This document shows, one piece after another, positions 1 to 6,840 of a DNA stretch of 10,036 nucleotides. How positions within the stretch are numbered: position 1 is the stretch's first letter; the number at the start of each line of letters is the position of its first letter. The stretch is from Nitrospirota bacterium (GTDB lineage Bacteria > Nitrospirota > Thermodesulfovibrionia > Thermodesulfovibrionales > SM23-35), in contig JAOUJR010000041.1 of assembly GCA_029883145.1 (NCBI GenBank), forward strand, positions 1-10,036, in the 5' to 3' direction. The position numbers were made by a program, and so were the translations under genes. The notes under the pieces are model-generated. The model was not told the DNA's origin, made no database searches, and was given only the letters and a program-made list of their open reading frames with translations.

Positions 1-81
1 CGTTCCTTCCCATGTTTTCACGGCCTCTCTATCATAAGTTTTAATCATTCCCTCCATTGCTTCTTTAACATTTGTAATCAT
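1..81 (-). CDS. SCP2-like lipid-carrier protein, N-terminal fragment (runs off the left edge)
   Basis: The first 27 codons of a gene that continues beyond the window. It has an ATG start preceded by a strong Shine-Dalgarno (AAGGAG at 90-95, 8 nt before the start), and the frame is open to the edge. The peptide contains VKEAMEGMIKTYDREAV, which lines up with VQKSMEGMIKYFKPDAV at the start of the SCP2 domain in the membrane protein at 1908-2828. SCP2 (sterol carrier protein 2) domains bind lipids or other hydrophobic molecules in a tunnel. I therefore read this as a free-standing, probably cytoplasmic SCP2 protein and the soluble counterpart of the membrane-anchored one. It starts 25 bp after the second NadE-like gene and is the last operon member visible. 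The assignment rests on about 20 residues of similarity to a neighbour, so the family is likely but not proven. Confidence 0.72.
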   Translation of the reverse strand, partial: MITNVKEAMEGMIKTYDREAVKTWEGT

Positions 82-106
82 ATTATAATCTCCTTCTGAT
101 AAATTA

Positions 107-994
107 TTAATACAAAACTGGTACTTCTGGCAGATTCCTTTTATGTTCCGTAAGCATTATGAGCTCACTTATCCGTTCAACGTCGTCTTCGGTTATCCCT
201 GCTTCTTTCACTATTAATTTTCTAGGAACACCTCTTTCAAGCCCTACTAATATGATATCAAGTTGATCAAATTCCATACCTAGCACAGATAAATCTGTGA
301 AACCAGGAAATAAATCAGGAGAAGGAGCCCTCTCAAGAATAGGACGAGGAACACCAATAAATTCAGAAAGAACTTTGATTTGAGTTTTATAAAGATTTTT
401 AAGGGGCATTATATCTGCAACTCCACCGTACTTTACAGTAAGTCCTGTGAGATTGGTTGATTTATTCGTTGTTCCTGCAACTAGATAATTCATTTGTTCT
501 GCATAATAATAATGAGTGATGCTTCTTACCCGATGTTTTATATTTATATATGCAAATAATTTTCTGAGTCTTTTAGGTTTAATTCCAAGTTGTGCTCTCA
601 TAAAAACATTTTGAGCTTCTGGTCCCCTTCTGAAGGTAAAAGCTGCTTTTGCCATTTCCCATTCTTGATTAGAAAGTAGGTCATAAATACCCCACTTTTC
701 TAAAATTGGCCTATGATCTATGAGTTGTGTTTTTATTCCTAATTCGCGTGCAAGAAGATTGGCGTATTCTACACTCTCTTTGCTGCTATCCTGCTCAGGC
801 ATAAGAAGGCCAAATACTTTGTCAGGTCCCAAGGCTTTTACTGCTAGTACTGCTACACAAGAAGAATCAATTCCTCCTGAGAGTCCCATAATTACGCCTT
901 CTCGGTCAAAGGCTTCTACTTTTTCCTTCATAAATTCTGTAATCTTTTCACTAATATCTTTTGGATCTATCTGCAAAAAGTCTTTTATGAACAT
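107..994 (-). CDS. NAD-synthetase-like ATP-pyrophosphatase, degenerate paralogue (NadE family)
   Basis: A 295-residue member of the NH3-dependent NAD synthetase family, which adenylates a carboxylate with ATP and then amidates it. The PP-loop SGGIDSS (39-45) and a GTxNKS segment (174-179) are clear, and the C-terminal TEHKRNLPEVP resembles the NadE tail. Two usually invariant acidic positions are lost. The Glu after NKS, a Mg2+ ligand in characterised NadE, is Thr180. The Asp of the KYGD motif is missing (KYG at 188-190 is followed by GVADI). Both are intact in the upstream paralogue at 1019-1918. A basic insertion (GIKPKRLRKLFAY, 137-149) precedes the conserved IKxRxR helix and is shared only with that paralogue. 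The start has a strong GGAGGG Shine-Dalgarno (1001-1006). NadE enzymes are homodimers, so this may be a non-catalytic partner in a heterodimer. A housekeeping NAD role is unlikely given the losses and the context. Confidence 0.85.
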   Translation of the reverse strand: MFIKDFLQIDPKDISEKITEFMKEKVEAFDREGVIMGLSGGIDSSCVAVLAVKALGPDKVFGLLMPEQDSSKESVEYANLLARELGIKTQLIDHRPILEKWGIYDLLSNQEWEMAKAAFTFRRGPEAQNVFMRAQLGIKPKRLRKLFAYINIKHRVRSITHYYYAEQMNYLVAGTTNKSTNLTGLTVKYGGVADIMPLKNLYKTQIKVLSEFIGVPRPILERAPSPDLFPGFTDLSVLGMEFDQLDIILVGLERGVPRKLIVKEAGITEDDVERISELIMLTEHKRNLPEVPVLY

Positions 995-1018
995 TCAAAT
1001 CCCTCCGTTTTTCTAGTT

Positions 1019-1918
1019 TTAAAATGAGGTTGGAACCTCAGGTAAAGACCTTTTATGATTGGTAATCTCCGTGAGCTTTTTTATTGATTCAATAGTATAA
1101 ATACTAACTCCAGTTTCCTCCATTATCAGCTTGCTGGGGACACCTTTTTCAATCCCAATGAGCACGGAATCAAGCTGTTCACAGCTCATCTCAAACACAA
1201 AGTTGTCCTTCAAACCAGGAAAGAAGTCCGGCATAGGTTCTCTTTCTAATATTGGTTGAGGTACATTAAGATACTTAGAAAGAGCTTTTATTTGAGTTTT
1301 ATAAAGTCCCCTAATAGGCATTATATCTCTTGCTGAATCACCATATTTCACGAACCAACCCGTCAATGCCTCAGATTTATTCGAAGTACCTATTACAAGA
1401 TAATTTAGTTGTTCTCCATAATAATAGAGAGTTACCGTTCTAATTCTATGTTTCATATTCATATATGCAAATAATTTTCTAAGTCTTTTTGGTTTGATCC
1501 CTTTTTGTACACTCATATAGCGCGCAAACGCACTTTCGCCTTGAATATCTCTTTTATGAGCAAAAGCTGCTTTTCCCATTTCCCAATCTTGTTTAGAAAG
1601 CAAATTATATAAATTCCATTTTTCCAAGATAGGAGCATGGTCTATGACTTGGGTCCTTATTTCTATTTGGTTTGCAAGCATCTCAGCATATTCTGCACTT
1701 TCTTTACTGCTGTCTTTTTCGGGCATAATAAGGCCATAAACATTATCTTTGCCCACTGCTTTTACTGACAAACCAGCAACACATGAAGAATCTAAACCGC
1801 CGGAGAGTCCTACAATTATTCCGTCCCTCTCAAAAGCCTCTACTTTCTGTCTGATAAAATTTACAATTTTATCACTTACCTCTATTGGATCGATTTGCAA
1901 AAAATCTTTAATTAGCAT
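1019..1918 (-). CDS. NAD-synthetase-like amide-forming ATP-pyrophosphatase (NadE family)
   Basis: A 299-residue NadE-family protein. It has PP-loop SGGLDSS (39-45), GTSNKSE with Glu183 (177-183), KYGDS with Asp194 (191-195) and a C-terminal NHKRSLPEVP. The core ATP and Mg2+ residues known from NAD synthetase are therefore present, and adenylation of a carboxylate followed by amidation is chemically plausible. Compared with ordinary NH3-dependent NadE (about 250-275 residues) it has an insertion around residues 105-150 ending in GIKPKRLRKLFAY. There is no glutaminase domain, so free ammonia or a separate amidotransferase would supply nitrogen. The ATG overlaps the end of the SCP2 membrane-protein gene by 11 bp, and the downstream paralogue begins 24 bp after its stop. 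About 40 of the first 60 residues match that paralogue by eye. It could still be a true NAD synthetase, but its place in a ketosynthase operon and its duplication argue for another substrate. Confidence 0.87.
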   Translation of the reverse strand: MLIKDFLQIDPIEVSDKIVNFIRQKVEAFERDGIIVGLSGGLDSSCVAGLSVKAVGKDNVYGLIMPEKDSSKESAEYAEMLANQIEIRTQVIDHAPILEKWNLYNLLSKQDWEMGKAAFAHKRDIQGESAFARYMSVQKGIKPKRLRKLFAYMNMKHRIRTVTLYYYGEQLNYLVIGTSNKSEALTGWFVKYGDSARDIMPIRGLYKTQIKALSKYLNVPQPILEREPMPDFFPGLKDNFVFEMSCEQLDSVLIGIEKGVPSKLIMEETGVSIYTIESIKKLTEITNHKRSLPEVPTSF

Positions 1919-2828
1919 TTTCTTTCTGCCTGTTGTTCAAATGACTTTTTCTATCAAAAATATCTTCGTGTTGCATCAAAATTTCTGTGTTTCCTTTAGC
2001 TTTTAATTTCCCCTCCATGAATGCTTTCTCTCCCGAAATTTTCCCCTTAGCAATAGATAACCAAGTACTAACTTCAGTATGTATTTTTAGGTCGGGATTG
2101 TCATATTCTCCTGCGTAGAGGGAGCACTGTCTGTTTCTTATCTCCACATACCAACTACCTCCATTTTCCCCTTCTATTTCATATTGAATCACCGTTTTCA
2201 GGCCCGGAACAGCGTCTGGCTTAAAGTATTTAATCATTCCTTCCATCGATTTTTGTACTGTGGAAATATTTTCGTTTTCCATAAGATCCCTTGTAGATTC
2301 AAAATATAAAATCAAGCGAGGAATCAACCAATTATTAAACACAAATCCAAAGAAAACTACTAAAATTGGAGCAAGAATATACCAAGTATTTGGCATTAAA
2401 GCTATACTTAAATATAAACTAATCCCAAAAGTGAACACCCATAAAGAAGTAACAATATAATGAAGAATAGTTTTACTACGGATTACCTTGCCTCCTTTAG
2501 AAAAATAAAGAAGTGAATAGGGAGTTTTAAAAATTAGGGAAATAAGAAATATTAAGCCAAAACCAGCATAAAAAAAAGAACCAGTATAAGGATAAAGAGC
2601 TTCCGGAGGTATTATAAGTGATCCTATTAAAAGGCCAAAACAACTAAAAAATGTTGGGAGACTAGTGGGATACATAAATTTCCGGGTCTTTAAAAGTTGT
2701 ATTAAAACAAAACTACCAAAAAGGACAGTCCCTGCCAAGGAGAACCAGATAAATTGTCCTAGTAAAATTAACAATATAATTATCGCATAAGAAAATATAA
2801 AAAAAACTAACATCTGGTTAACTTCCAT
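1908..2828 (-). CDS. Six-helix membrane protein with C-terminal SCP2 lipid-carrier domain
   Basis: A 306-residue two-part protein. Residues about 7-165 hold six hydrophobic segments (near 7-24, 27-45, 57-74, 83-101, 121-142 and 147-165), consistent with an inner-membrane domain. Residues about 188-290 form an SCP2-type domain: a helix with SMEGMIKYFKPDA, then the beta strands of the fold (YEIEGENGGSWYVEI, then CSLYAG), DLKIHTEV, and a late segment running from SGEKAFMEGKLKAKGN. An even helix count would leave the SCP2 domain on the same side as the N-terminus, presumably the cytoplasm. SCP2 domains bind hydrophobic molecules; the bacterial relative UbiJ assists a lipid-soluble pathway. The fusion suggests that a lipid-like intermediate is held at the membrane. 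The membrane half is not a family I recognise. The gene starts 12 bp after the ketosynthase stop and overlaps the NadE-like gene by 11 bp. The Met at residue 6 has a better-spaced GGAAG ahead of it and may be the true start. Confidence 0.8.
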   Translation of the reverse strand: MEVNQMLVFFIFSYAIIILLILLGQFIWFSLAGTVLFGSFVLIQLLKTRKFMYPTSLPTFFSCFGLLIGSLIIPPEALYPYTGSFFYAGFGLIFLISLIFKTPYSLLYFSKGGKVIRSKTILHYIVTSLWVFTFGISLYLSIALMPNTWYILAPILVVFFGFVFNNWLIPRLILYFESTRDLMENENISTVQKSMEGMIKYFKPDAVPGLKTVIQYEIEGENGGSWYVEIRNRQCSLYAGEYDNPDLKIHTEVSTWLSIAKGKISGEKAFMEGKLKAKGNTEILMQHEDIFDRKSHLNNRQKENAN

Positions 2829-2840
2829 CTTATAGATTTT

Positions 2841-4046
2841 TTAAATTCCTCTAACAATTAAGGAGACGTTATTCCCTCCATAGGAAACCGAATTACACAT
2901 GACTTTTTTTATTTCAGCTCTTCTTGGGGAATTAGATACATAATTTAAATCTAATCCTTGGTCTGCTTTTTCAAAACCAACTATAGGTATGATAATGTCC
3001 TGGTTAATTGTAAATAAAGCAGCGATAATATTCAAAATTCCTCCAGCACTCAAAGACTCCCCTGCTATTGATTTTATACTACTTACTGATACATCCTTAA
3101 GTCTATTTCTAAATAAATTCTTTATGGAAGTTGCTTCTGCGGCATCTAATTTTTTACTACCATTGGCGGCAGCATAAATAGCATCAATATCTATTTTGTC
3201 CAATAGGCTATCTTGTAAAGCATACTCCATAGCTAATTCAAGATCTTTCCCAGTAGGGTCTATTCCACCCAAAGAAGAATCCGTGTCGTGTGAGCTGCCA
3301 TACCCGGCAATTTCTCCGTAAATATTGGCTCCCCTTGCTTTAGCATGTTCGACCTCTTCTAATATCAAATAAGCTGCTGCTTCAGATAGAATCAATCCGT
3401 TTCTTTCCTTATCAAAAGGAACGCATTTTTCTTCAGCTTCGACTATGGGAGAAAGTTCCTCTAAGGAAGCATAATGAAGATAAGCGGTTCGAGATAAGAC
3501 ATCCGAAGCGCCTGCTATTACTATATTGCATCTTCCCGACCGAATAAATTCTAATCCCCATCCCACAGCATAAGAACCGGAAGCTTCTCCTGAACAAATA
3601 GTAAAAGTAGGCCCTTTTACTTTATTTCTTACACATATTAACCCCACCGCTACATGGGAATATATATATTGAGATTTTATAGGGTTTATCATATCTCCAT
3701 ACTGCTTTATTGTGGGATGGCCTAGGGCTGTGCCTCCAATTATCCCTATCTTACTGAAGTCCTGCTTAGAGGGTGATAACTTGGCATCTTTAACAGCATC
3801 TTCTCCAGCAATCGTAGATAACTTACAAAATTTATTACCCCTTTCAAATAAAGGATTGCTCTTTTCATAATTAAACTCAGATATTTCTCCTCCTAGTTTT
3901 GAGGGAAGAGGCGTAGTATTAACTGAAACTTCTCTAAAAACAGGCTTTCCGGCTAAAAGATTCTCCCAGAATAGATTGATTCCTCTCCCCCAAGGGGTGA
4001 GAATTCCTATCCCTGTAACTACAACTTTTCTTCTATTTTCTGTCAT
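2841..4046 (-). CDS. Ketosynthase-fold protein lacking the active-site Cys (KS-beta / chain-length-factor-like)
   Basis: A 401-residue thiolase-fold protein of the FabF/KS family. The N-terminus VVVTGIGILTPWG and the C-terminal glycine-rich loop YGGNNVSL are typical. The nucleophile region aligns without gaps to FabF from GP at 145-146 through AG at 179-180, and puts Glu154 where FabF has its catalytic Cys. The first His (NAHGT in FabF) is Asn295 in AANGS, and the second His (KSMTGH) is Glu330 in KSIAGE, although Lys325 is kept. It therefore cannot perform normal Claisen condensation. Chain-length factors of type II polyketide synthases likewise lack the Cys, usually carrying Gln, and pair with a KS-alpha. 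The adjacent KS gene 9 bp upstream is the obvious partner. With Glu in place of Gln, a decarboxylating role as in KSQ domains is possible but unproven. Cytoplasmic. Confidence 0.88.
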   Translation of the reverse strand: MTENRRKVVVTGIGILTPWGRGINLFWENLLAGKPVFREVSVNTTPLPSKLGGEISEFNYEKSNPLFERGNKFCKLSTIAGEDAVKDAKLSPSKQDFSKIGIIGGTALGHPTIKQYGDMINPIKSQYIYSHVAVGLICVRNKVKGPTFTICSGEASGSYAVGWGLEFIRSGRCNIVIAGASDVLSRTAYLHYASLEELSPIVEAEEKCVPFDKERNGLILSEAAAYLILEEVEHAKARGANIYGEIAGYGSSHDTDSSLGGIDPTGKDLELAMEYALQDSLLDKIDIDAIYAAANGSKKLDAAEATSIKNLFRNRLKDVSVSSIKSIAGESLSAGGILNIIAALFTINQDIIIPIVGFEKADQGLDLNYVSNSPRRAEIKKVMCNSVSYGGNNVSLIVRGI

Positions 4047-4055
4047 TGTATGAGT

Positions 4056-5318
4056 TTATACCCCTTGAGTTTGATTTAAGTTTTCTATTACCAGAGCTGT
4101 ATTCACTCCTGTAAAGCCATCACTACAGACCAAAGCAAAATTTATTTTTTTAGATAGAGGTTTATCCATTACAAAATTTAAATTGAATTTAGGGTCAGGG
4201 TTCTCCAAATTTAAAGTAGGATAGATATGTCCCTCTTTCATCTGTAACAAGGTATTTATAAAATTCAAAATGCTACTCGCCCCCAAGGCGTATCCGGTAT
4301 TTGCAATAATAGAATTGATTAATATTTTATTTGCTTTATCTTTTAATGCTCTCTTAATCCCACACGCCTCTTTTAAATCACTGTCTATTCCCCCTCTCCC
4401 GACTGGACAAAAATAATCTACAGCATCAATATCAATCCCGGCATCCTTAACTGCTGAATCAATAGCTTGAGCATACTCAACTGCTAACGGAGAAGGAATC
4501 ACTAGATGAAAAGCATCATTGGTAATTCCGTACCCCTTTATTTCTCCATAAACAAAAGCATCCCTCTCCTTGGCATTGTCTAATTCTTCTAATAAAACCA
4601 CTCCGACCCCTTCACCTAATTGAAACCCCTTTCTGTTCCTATCAAAGGGTTGGCATTTTTCTTTAGTTAACATTCTAAAATGAGAAAAAAGTCTGTTTTG
4701 TCTTGGATGAAAAAAATCAAATCCTCCGCATATGACAGCATCAAGACAATTATTTTTTATTAAATCCATGCCTAAACATAAAGTAATACTTCCCGAGGCA
4801 CAAATACCGGTTATCCCCATCCCTCTTCCTTGAAGACAATATTTTTTATGGATTACTTCTACAGGCATTTCTGTAAGAAATTCCATGAAACAAGACTGAT
4901 ATGGCTGAGGGTGGGGAAGAAAAGAAGTGTCTCCGCGGGAATAAGCCTTTAGGCTTGAATTAAGTCGTCCATAAGGAGGCCGCAAACCTACGGCTGTACC
5001 TAAAAGCACTCCTACTCTTTTTTTCCTATAGTCAATTTTGGAATCCTTGAGAGCTTCTTGAACCGCTTTTAAGATTAATAAGGTGGGATAATCCACTTGT
5101 GCAATTTCTTCTTTTGTAAAATAATTCTCAGGAAAAAAATTTTTTATCCAACCAGCTTGATTAGGTTCATCCTTACCACAAAGGTAATTAGGGAAATCTT
5201 CGGAGGAAAATTCTCTAATTCCAGATACCCCAGTTTTAATTGAGCTAAAAAAAGAATTTTGGTCGTTACCAATTGACGATACAACTCCTATACCAGTTGC
5301 TACAACTCGCCTTTTCAC
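4056..5318 (-). CDS. Divergent beta-ketoacyl synthase keeping Cys but lacking both catalytic His residues
   Basis: A 420-residue FabF-family ketosynthase. It has the N-terminal VVATGIGVVSSIG and the nucleophile elbow GICASGS, with Cys173 at the FabF active-site position. The rest of the triad is missing. The His of NAHGT is replaced by Val306 (CPVGRGG), the His of KSMTGH by Tyr343 (NTGYALGAS), and the conserved Lys by Ile338. The C-terminal loop is DGFTGVNTALV, so the first gating Phe of FabF is also gone. It could form an acyl-thioester on Cys173, but malonyl decarboxylation by the normal His-assisted route is doubtful. It may act as an acyltransferase, an unusual condensing enzyme, or half of a KS heterodimer with the next gene. 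The start is GTG and overlaps the methyltransferase stop as GTGA. AGGGAGAG (5326-5333) lies 7 nt upstream of it, which supports this start and translational coupling. Confidence 0.88.
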   Translation of the reverse strand: MKRRVVATGIGVVSSIGNDQNSFFSSIKTGVSGIREFSSEDFPNYLCGKDEPNQAGWIKNFFPENYFTKEEIAQVDYPTLLILKAVQEALKDSKIDYRKKRVGVLLGTAVGLRPPYGRLNSSLKAYSRGDTSFLPHPQPYQSCFMEFLTEMPVEVIHKKYCLQGRGMGITGICASGSITLCLGMDLIKNNCLDAVICGGFDFFHPRQNRLFSHFRMLTKEKCQPFDRNRKGFQLGEGVGVVLLEELDNAKERDAFVYGEIKGYGITNDAFHLVIPSPLAVEYAQAIDSAVKDAGIDIDAVDYFCPVGRGGIDSDLKEACGIKRALKDKANKILINSIIANTGYALGASSILNFINTLLQMKEGHIYPTLNLENPDPKFNLNFVMDKPLSKKINFALVCSDGFTGVNTALVIENLNQTQGV

Positions 5319-5980
5319 TTAGACACTCTCCCTATTATTCCTAAACTCATAGAATTTTCTACAATGTTCCAATCTTTTGTAAATGTGCCACTTGAAAGTA
5401 TTTCTTTTATCTCTCCAGGAGTATAAGAAGCCCGCAAAGAAGCCTCAAAAAGCTCTCGCATAATTTTAGAGAGGATACTTTTAACAAATATAAGATTCTT
5501 TTCTGCTCTCTTAAGGTCAAAAATGACTATCAGTCCCCCATTCTTAACCACACGAAAAGCCTCTTTAAAAACTTCCAATGGATTACCAGACCAGTGATGT
5601 AAGGAAGCATAACTAACTGCAGCATCAAAAAAACTATCCTCCATAGGAATACACTTAGCATCCGCTTTAATGAACTTAATGTTGGCGGAATCATCTACAA
5701 TGCTCCTTACATTTTTTTTAGCTAACGTTAACATTTCTTCTGAAAGATCTATTCCCGTAACCTTATAATTTTTGCTTTTCTTTATCAGTTCAATTGCCAG
5801 CCAACCGCTTCCTGTTCCAAGATCTATTATATTTCCTTGTAAAATATCTTCTTTTACAAGACAATCTATAACAGCTTCATAACCCCATTTAGTTAAATAT
5901 TTCCTACATAGAAGGTTATATTCTGCCACCTCCTTAGGTGTTATCATGCTTTCTTCTTTCTCGGGTATTCTTTTACTCAT
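5315..5980 (-). CDS. Class I SAM-dependent methyltransferase (Methyltransf_11/25 type)
   Basis: A 221-residue Rossmann-fold methyltransferase. Motif I is IIDLGTGSGW (51-60), the acidic end of strand 2 is GIDLS (76-80), KADAK at 105-109 gives the adenine-binding Asp, and the FDAAVSYASLHHW stretch (118-130) is the post-motif strand. NGGLIVIFDL (147-156) is the later core strand seen in small-molecule methyltransferases of the UbiE/Methyltransf_11 group. It most likely methylates a biosynthetic intermediate on O, C or N; the sequence does not say which. It lies between the ketoreductase and the ketosynthase pair, and its stop overlaps the ketosynthase GTG start by 4 bp. The assigned ATG has no clear ribosome site, and neither does the next Met at residue 12 (MITPKEV), so the first 11 residues are uncertain. 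Confidence 0.85.
   Translation of the reverse strand: MSKRIPEKEESMITPKEVAEYNLLCRKYLTKWGYEAVIDCLVKEDILQGNIIDLGTGSGWLAIELIKKSKNYKVTGIDLSEEMLTLAKKNVRSIVDDSANIKFIKADAKCIPMEDSFFDAAVSYASLHHWSGNPLEVFKEAFRVVKNGGLIVIFDLKRAEKNLIFVKSILSKIMRELFEASLRASYTPGEIKEILSSGTFTKDWNIVENSMSLGIIGRVSK
5326..5333 (-). promoter_or_regulatory. Ribosome binding site supporting the GTG start of the Cys-containing ketosynthase
   Basis: AGGGAGAG on the minus strand, inside the last codons of the methyltransferase gene and 7 nt before the GTG at 5318. Together with the GTGA stop/start overlap it supports coupled translation of the two genes. Confidence 0.6.
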
Positions 5981-6064
5981 CTTTTATTAAAGACATGTTA
6001 TAAATATAATAATTCATATCAAGCTGATATATTGGTGGCGAAGTTTTTACAATTAATTTTCTTA
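5981..6064. promoter_or_regulatory. Longest intergenic gap in the operon, with an ATATCA-AGC-TGATAT inverted repeat
   Basis: This 84-bp non-coding stretch separates the ketoreductase and methyltransferase genes; other gaps in the operon are under 30 bp. A perfect inverted repeat with 6-bp arms and a 3-bp centre sits at 6016-6030. The surroundings are very AT-rich. A TATAAC (minus strand, 5997-6002) could serve as a -10 element, but the only TTGA-like -35 candidate (TTGATA, 6017-6022) is spaced 14 bp away, which is too short. It could be an operator, a short RNA hairpin or chance. I see no convincing promoter or rho-independent terminator. Confidence 0.3.
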
Positions 6065-6814
6065 TTACATATATTGGCCGCCAGTAAGATTTATGACCGC
6101 TCCCGTTATGTATGAAGCAAGGTCAGATACTAAAAAGAGCAGGGTATTGGCTACTTCTTCCGGCTTACCAATCCTTCCCAAGGGTATAAGCTTTATAAGT
6201 TCTTGTGATATTTCTCTTGGGAGCTGTTTTGTCATTCGTGTATCTATAAGTCCACAGGCTATTGCGTTTACTCTAATATTATAACGTCCAAGTTCACGAG
6301 CAAGACATTTTGTAAAGCCAATAAGTCCTGCCTTGGCAGCACCATAGTTTGCTTGCGACTCCCTCCCAAATAATCCTGTAAGCGATGAGATATTTACAAT
6401 CGAACCACTCTTTTGTGCAATCATTGTAGATATGATATATTTTGTAAAATAAAATGGTCCTTTTAGGTTAACTGTTAGGACGTCATCCCAATCTTTTTCA
6501 GATAAGATCAATAATGGTTTATCCCGTATAATACCTGCATTATTTACTAATATGTCTATTCTTTGCCATTTTTTCTTCACCTCTTCTATCATTGACCTCA
6601 CAAAAGTTAAATCCACTACCGAACCTTTGAATACCAGATATTCACATTTTAATTCGTCTAGTGCCTTTATAACCTCACTTGCAGATTTATCATCTGATGA
6701 ATAGTTAAATGCTACTTTAGCCCCTTCACTACCGAGTTTCAATACAATTGCTTTACCAATGCCTCGAGATGCTCCTGTAACGATTGCGACTTTATTTCCC
6801 AGTAATTTTTCCAT
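6065..6814 (-). CDS. FabG-like 3-oxoacyl-ACP reductase (short-chain dehydrogenase/reductase)
   Basis: A 249-residue classical SDR, the usual length for FabG. The cofactor-binding motif TGASRGIG is at 13-20, NNAG at 91-94, the catalytic Asn116 in VNLKGP, the catalytic Ser144 in NISSLTG, and the YxxxK pair Tyr157/Lys161 in NYGAAKAGL. IRVNAIACGLIDT (180-192) and the C-terminal ITGAVINLTGG (236-246) are typical FabG segments. It should reduce a beta-ketoacyl thioester to the beta-hydroxy form with NAD(P)H, here probably as the ketoreductase of the pathway encoded around it. All catalytic residues are intact, in contrast to the ketosynthases downstream. It starts 26 bp after the ligase stop with AAGGG placed 8 nt before the ATG, and is followed by the only sizeable gap in the operon. 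A different keto or hydroxy substrate cannot be excluded, since SDR specificity is hard to read from sequence. Confidence 0.9.
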   Translation of the reverse strand: MEKLLGNKVAIVTGASRGIGKAIVLKLGSEGAKVAFNYSSDDKSASEVIKALDELKCEYLVFKGSVVDLTFVRSMIEEVKKKWQRIDILVNNAGIIRDKPLLILSEKDWDDVLTVNLKGPFYFTKYIISTMIAQKSGSIVNISSLTGLFGRESQANYGAAKAGLIGFTKCLARELGRYNIRVNAIACGLIDTRMTKQLPREISQELIKLIPLGRIGKPEEVANTLLFLVSDLASYITGAVINLTGGQYM

Positions 6815-6840
6815 CTTTCCTACCCTTTTGTTCTAATGAA

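Noticed and set aside
720..1016. Plus-strand open frame of 98 codons opposite the downstream NadE-like gene
   Set aside because: It is fully antisense to a gene with clear family motifs, shows low-complexity Ser/Pro-rich translation and no recognisable domain.
107..1918. Housekeeping NAD synthetase as the role of the pair
   Set aside because: Two copies in a ketosynthase operon, a shared extra insertion and loss of acidic residues in one copy make ordinary NAD synthesis the less likely reading, although the upstream copy alone could not be ruled out on motifs.
1749..2006. Plus-strand open frame of 85 codons across the NadE-like / SCP2 junction
   Set aside because: It is antisense to two well-supported genes and its start resembles the mirror frame of the PP-loop region, as expected for a shadow frame.
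3880..3900. Cys151 as the nucleophile of the second ketosynthase
   Set aside because: The region aligns with FabF without gaps for about 35 residues and puts Glu154, not Cys151, at the catalytic position.
2841..5318. Ladderane or standard aryl polyene cluster
   Set aside because: The KS pair, reductase, ligase and methyltransferase invite the comparison, but no radical SAM enzyme, phytoene-desaturase-like gene, dehydratase or ACP is present in the window to support either.
5981..6064. Internal sigma70 promoter before the methyltransferase
   Set aside because: The only candidate -35 and -10 boxes are 14 bp apart, too short for a normal promoter.
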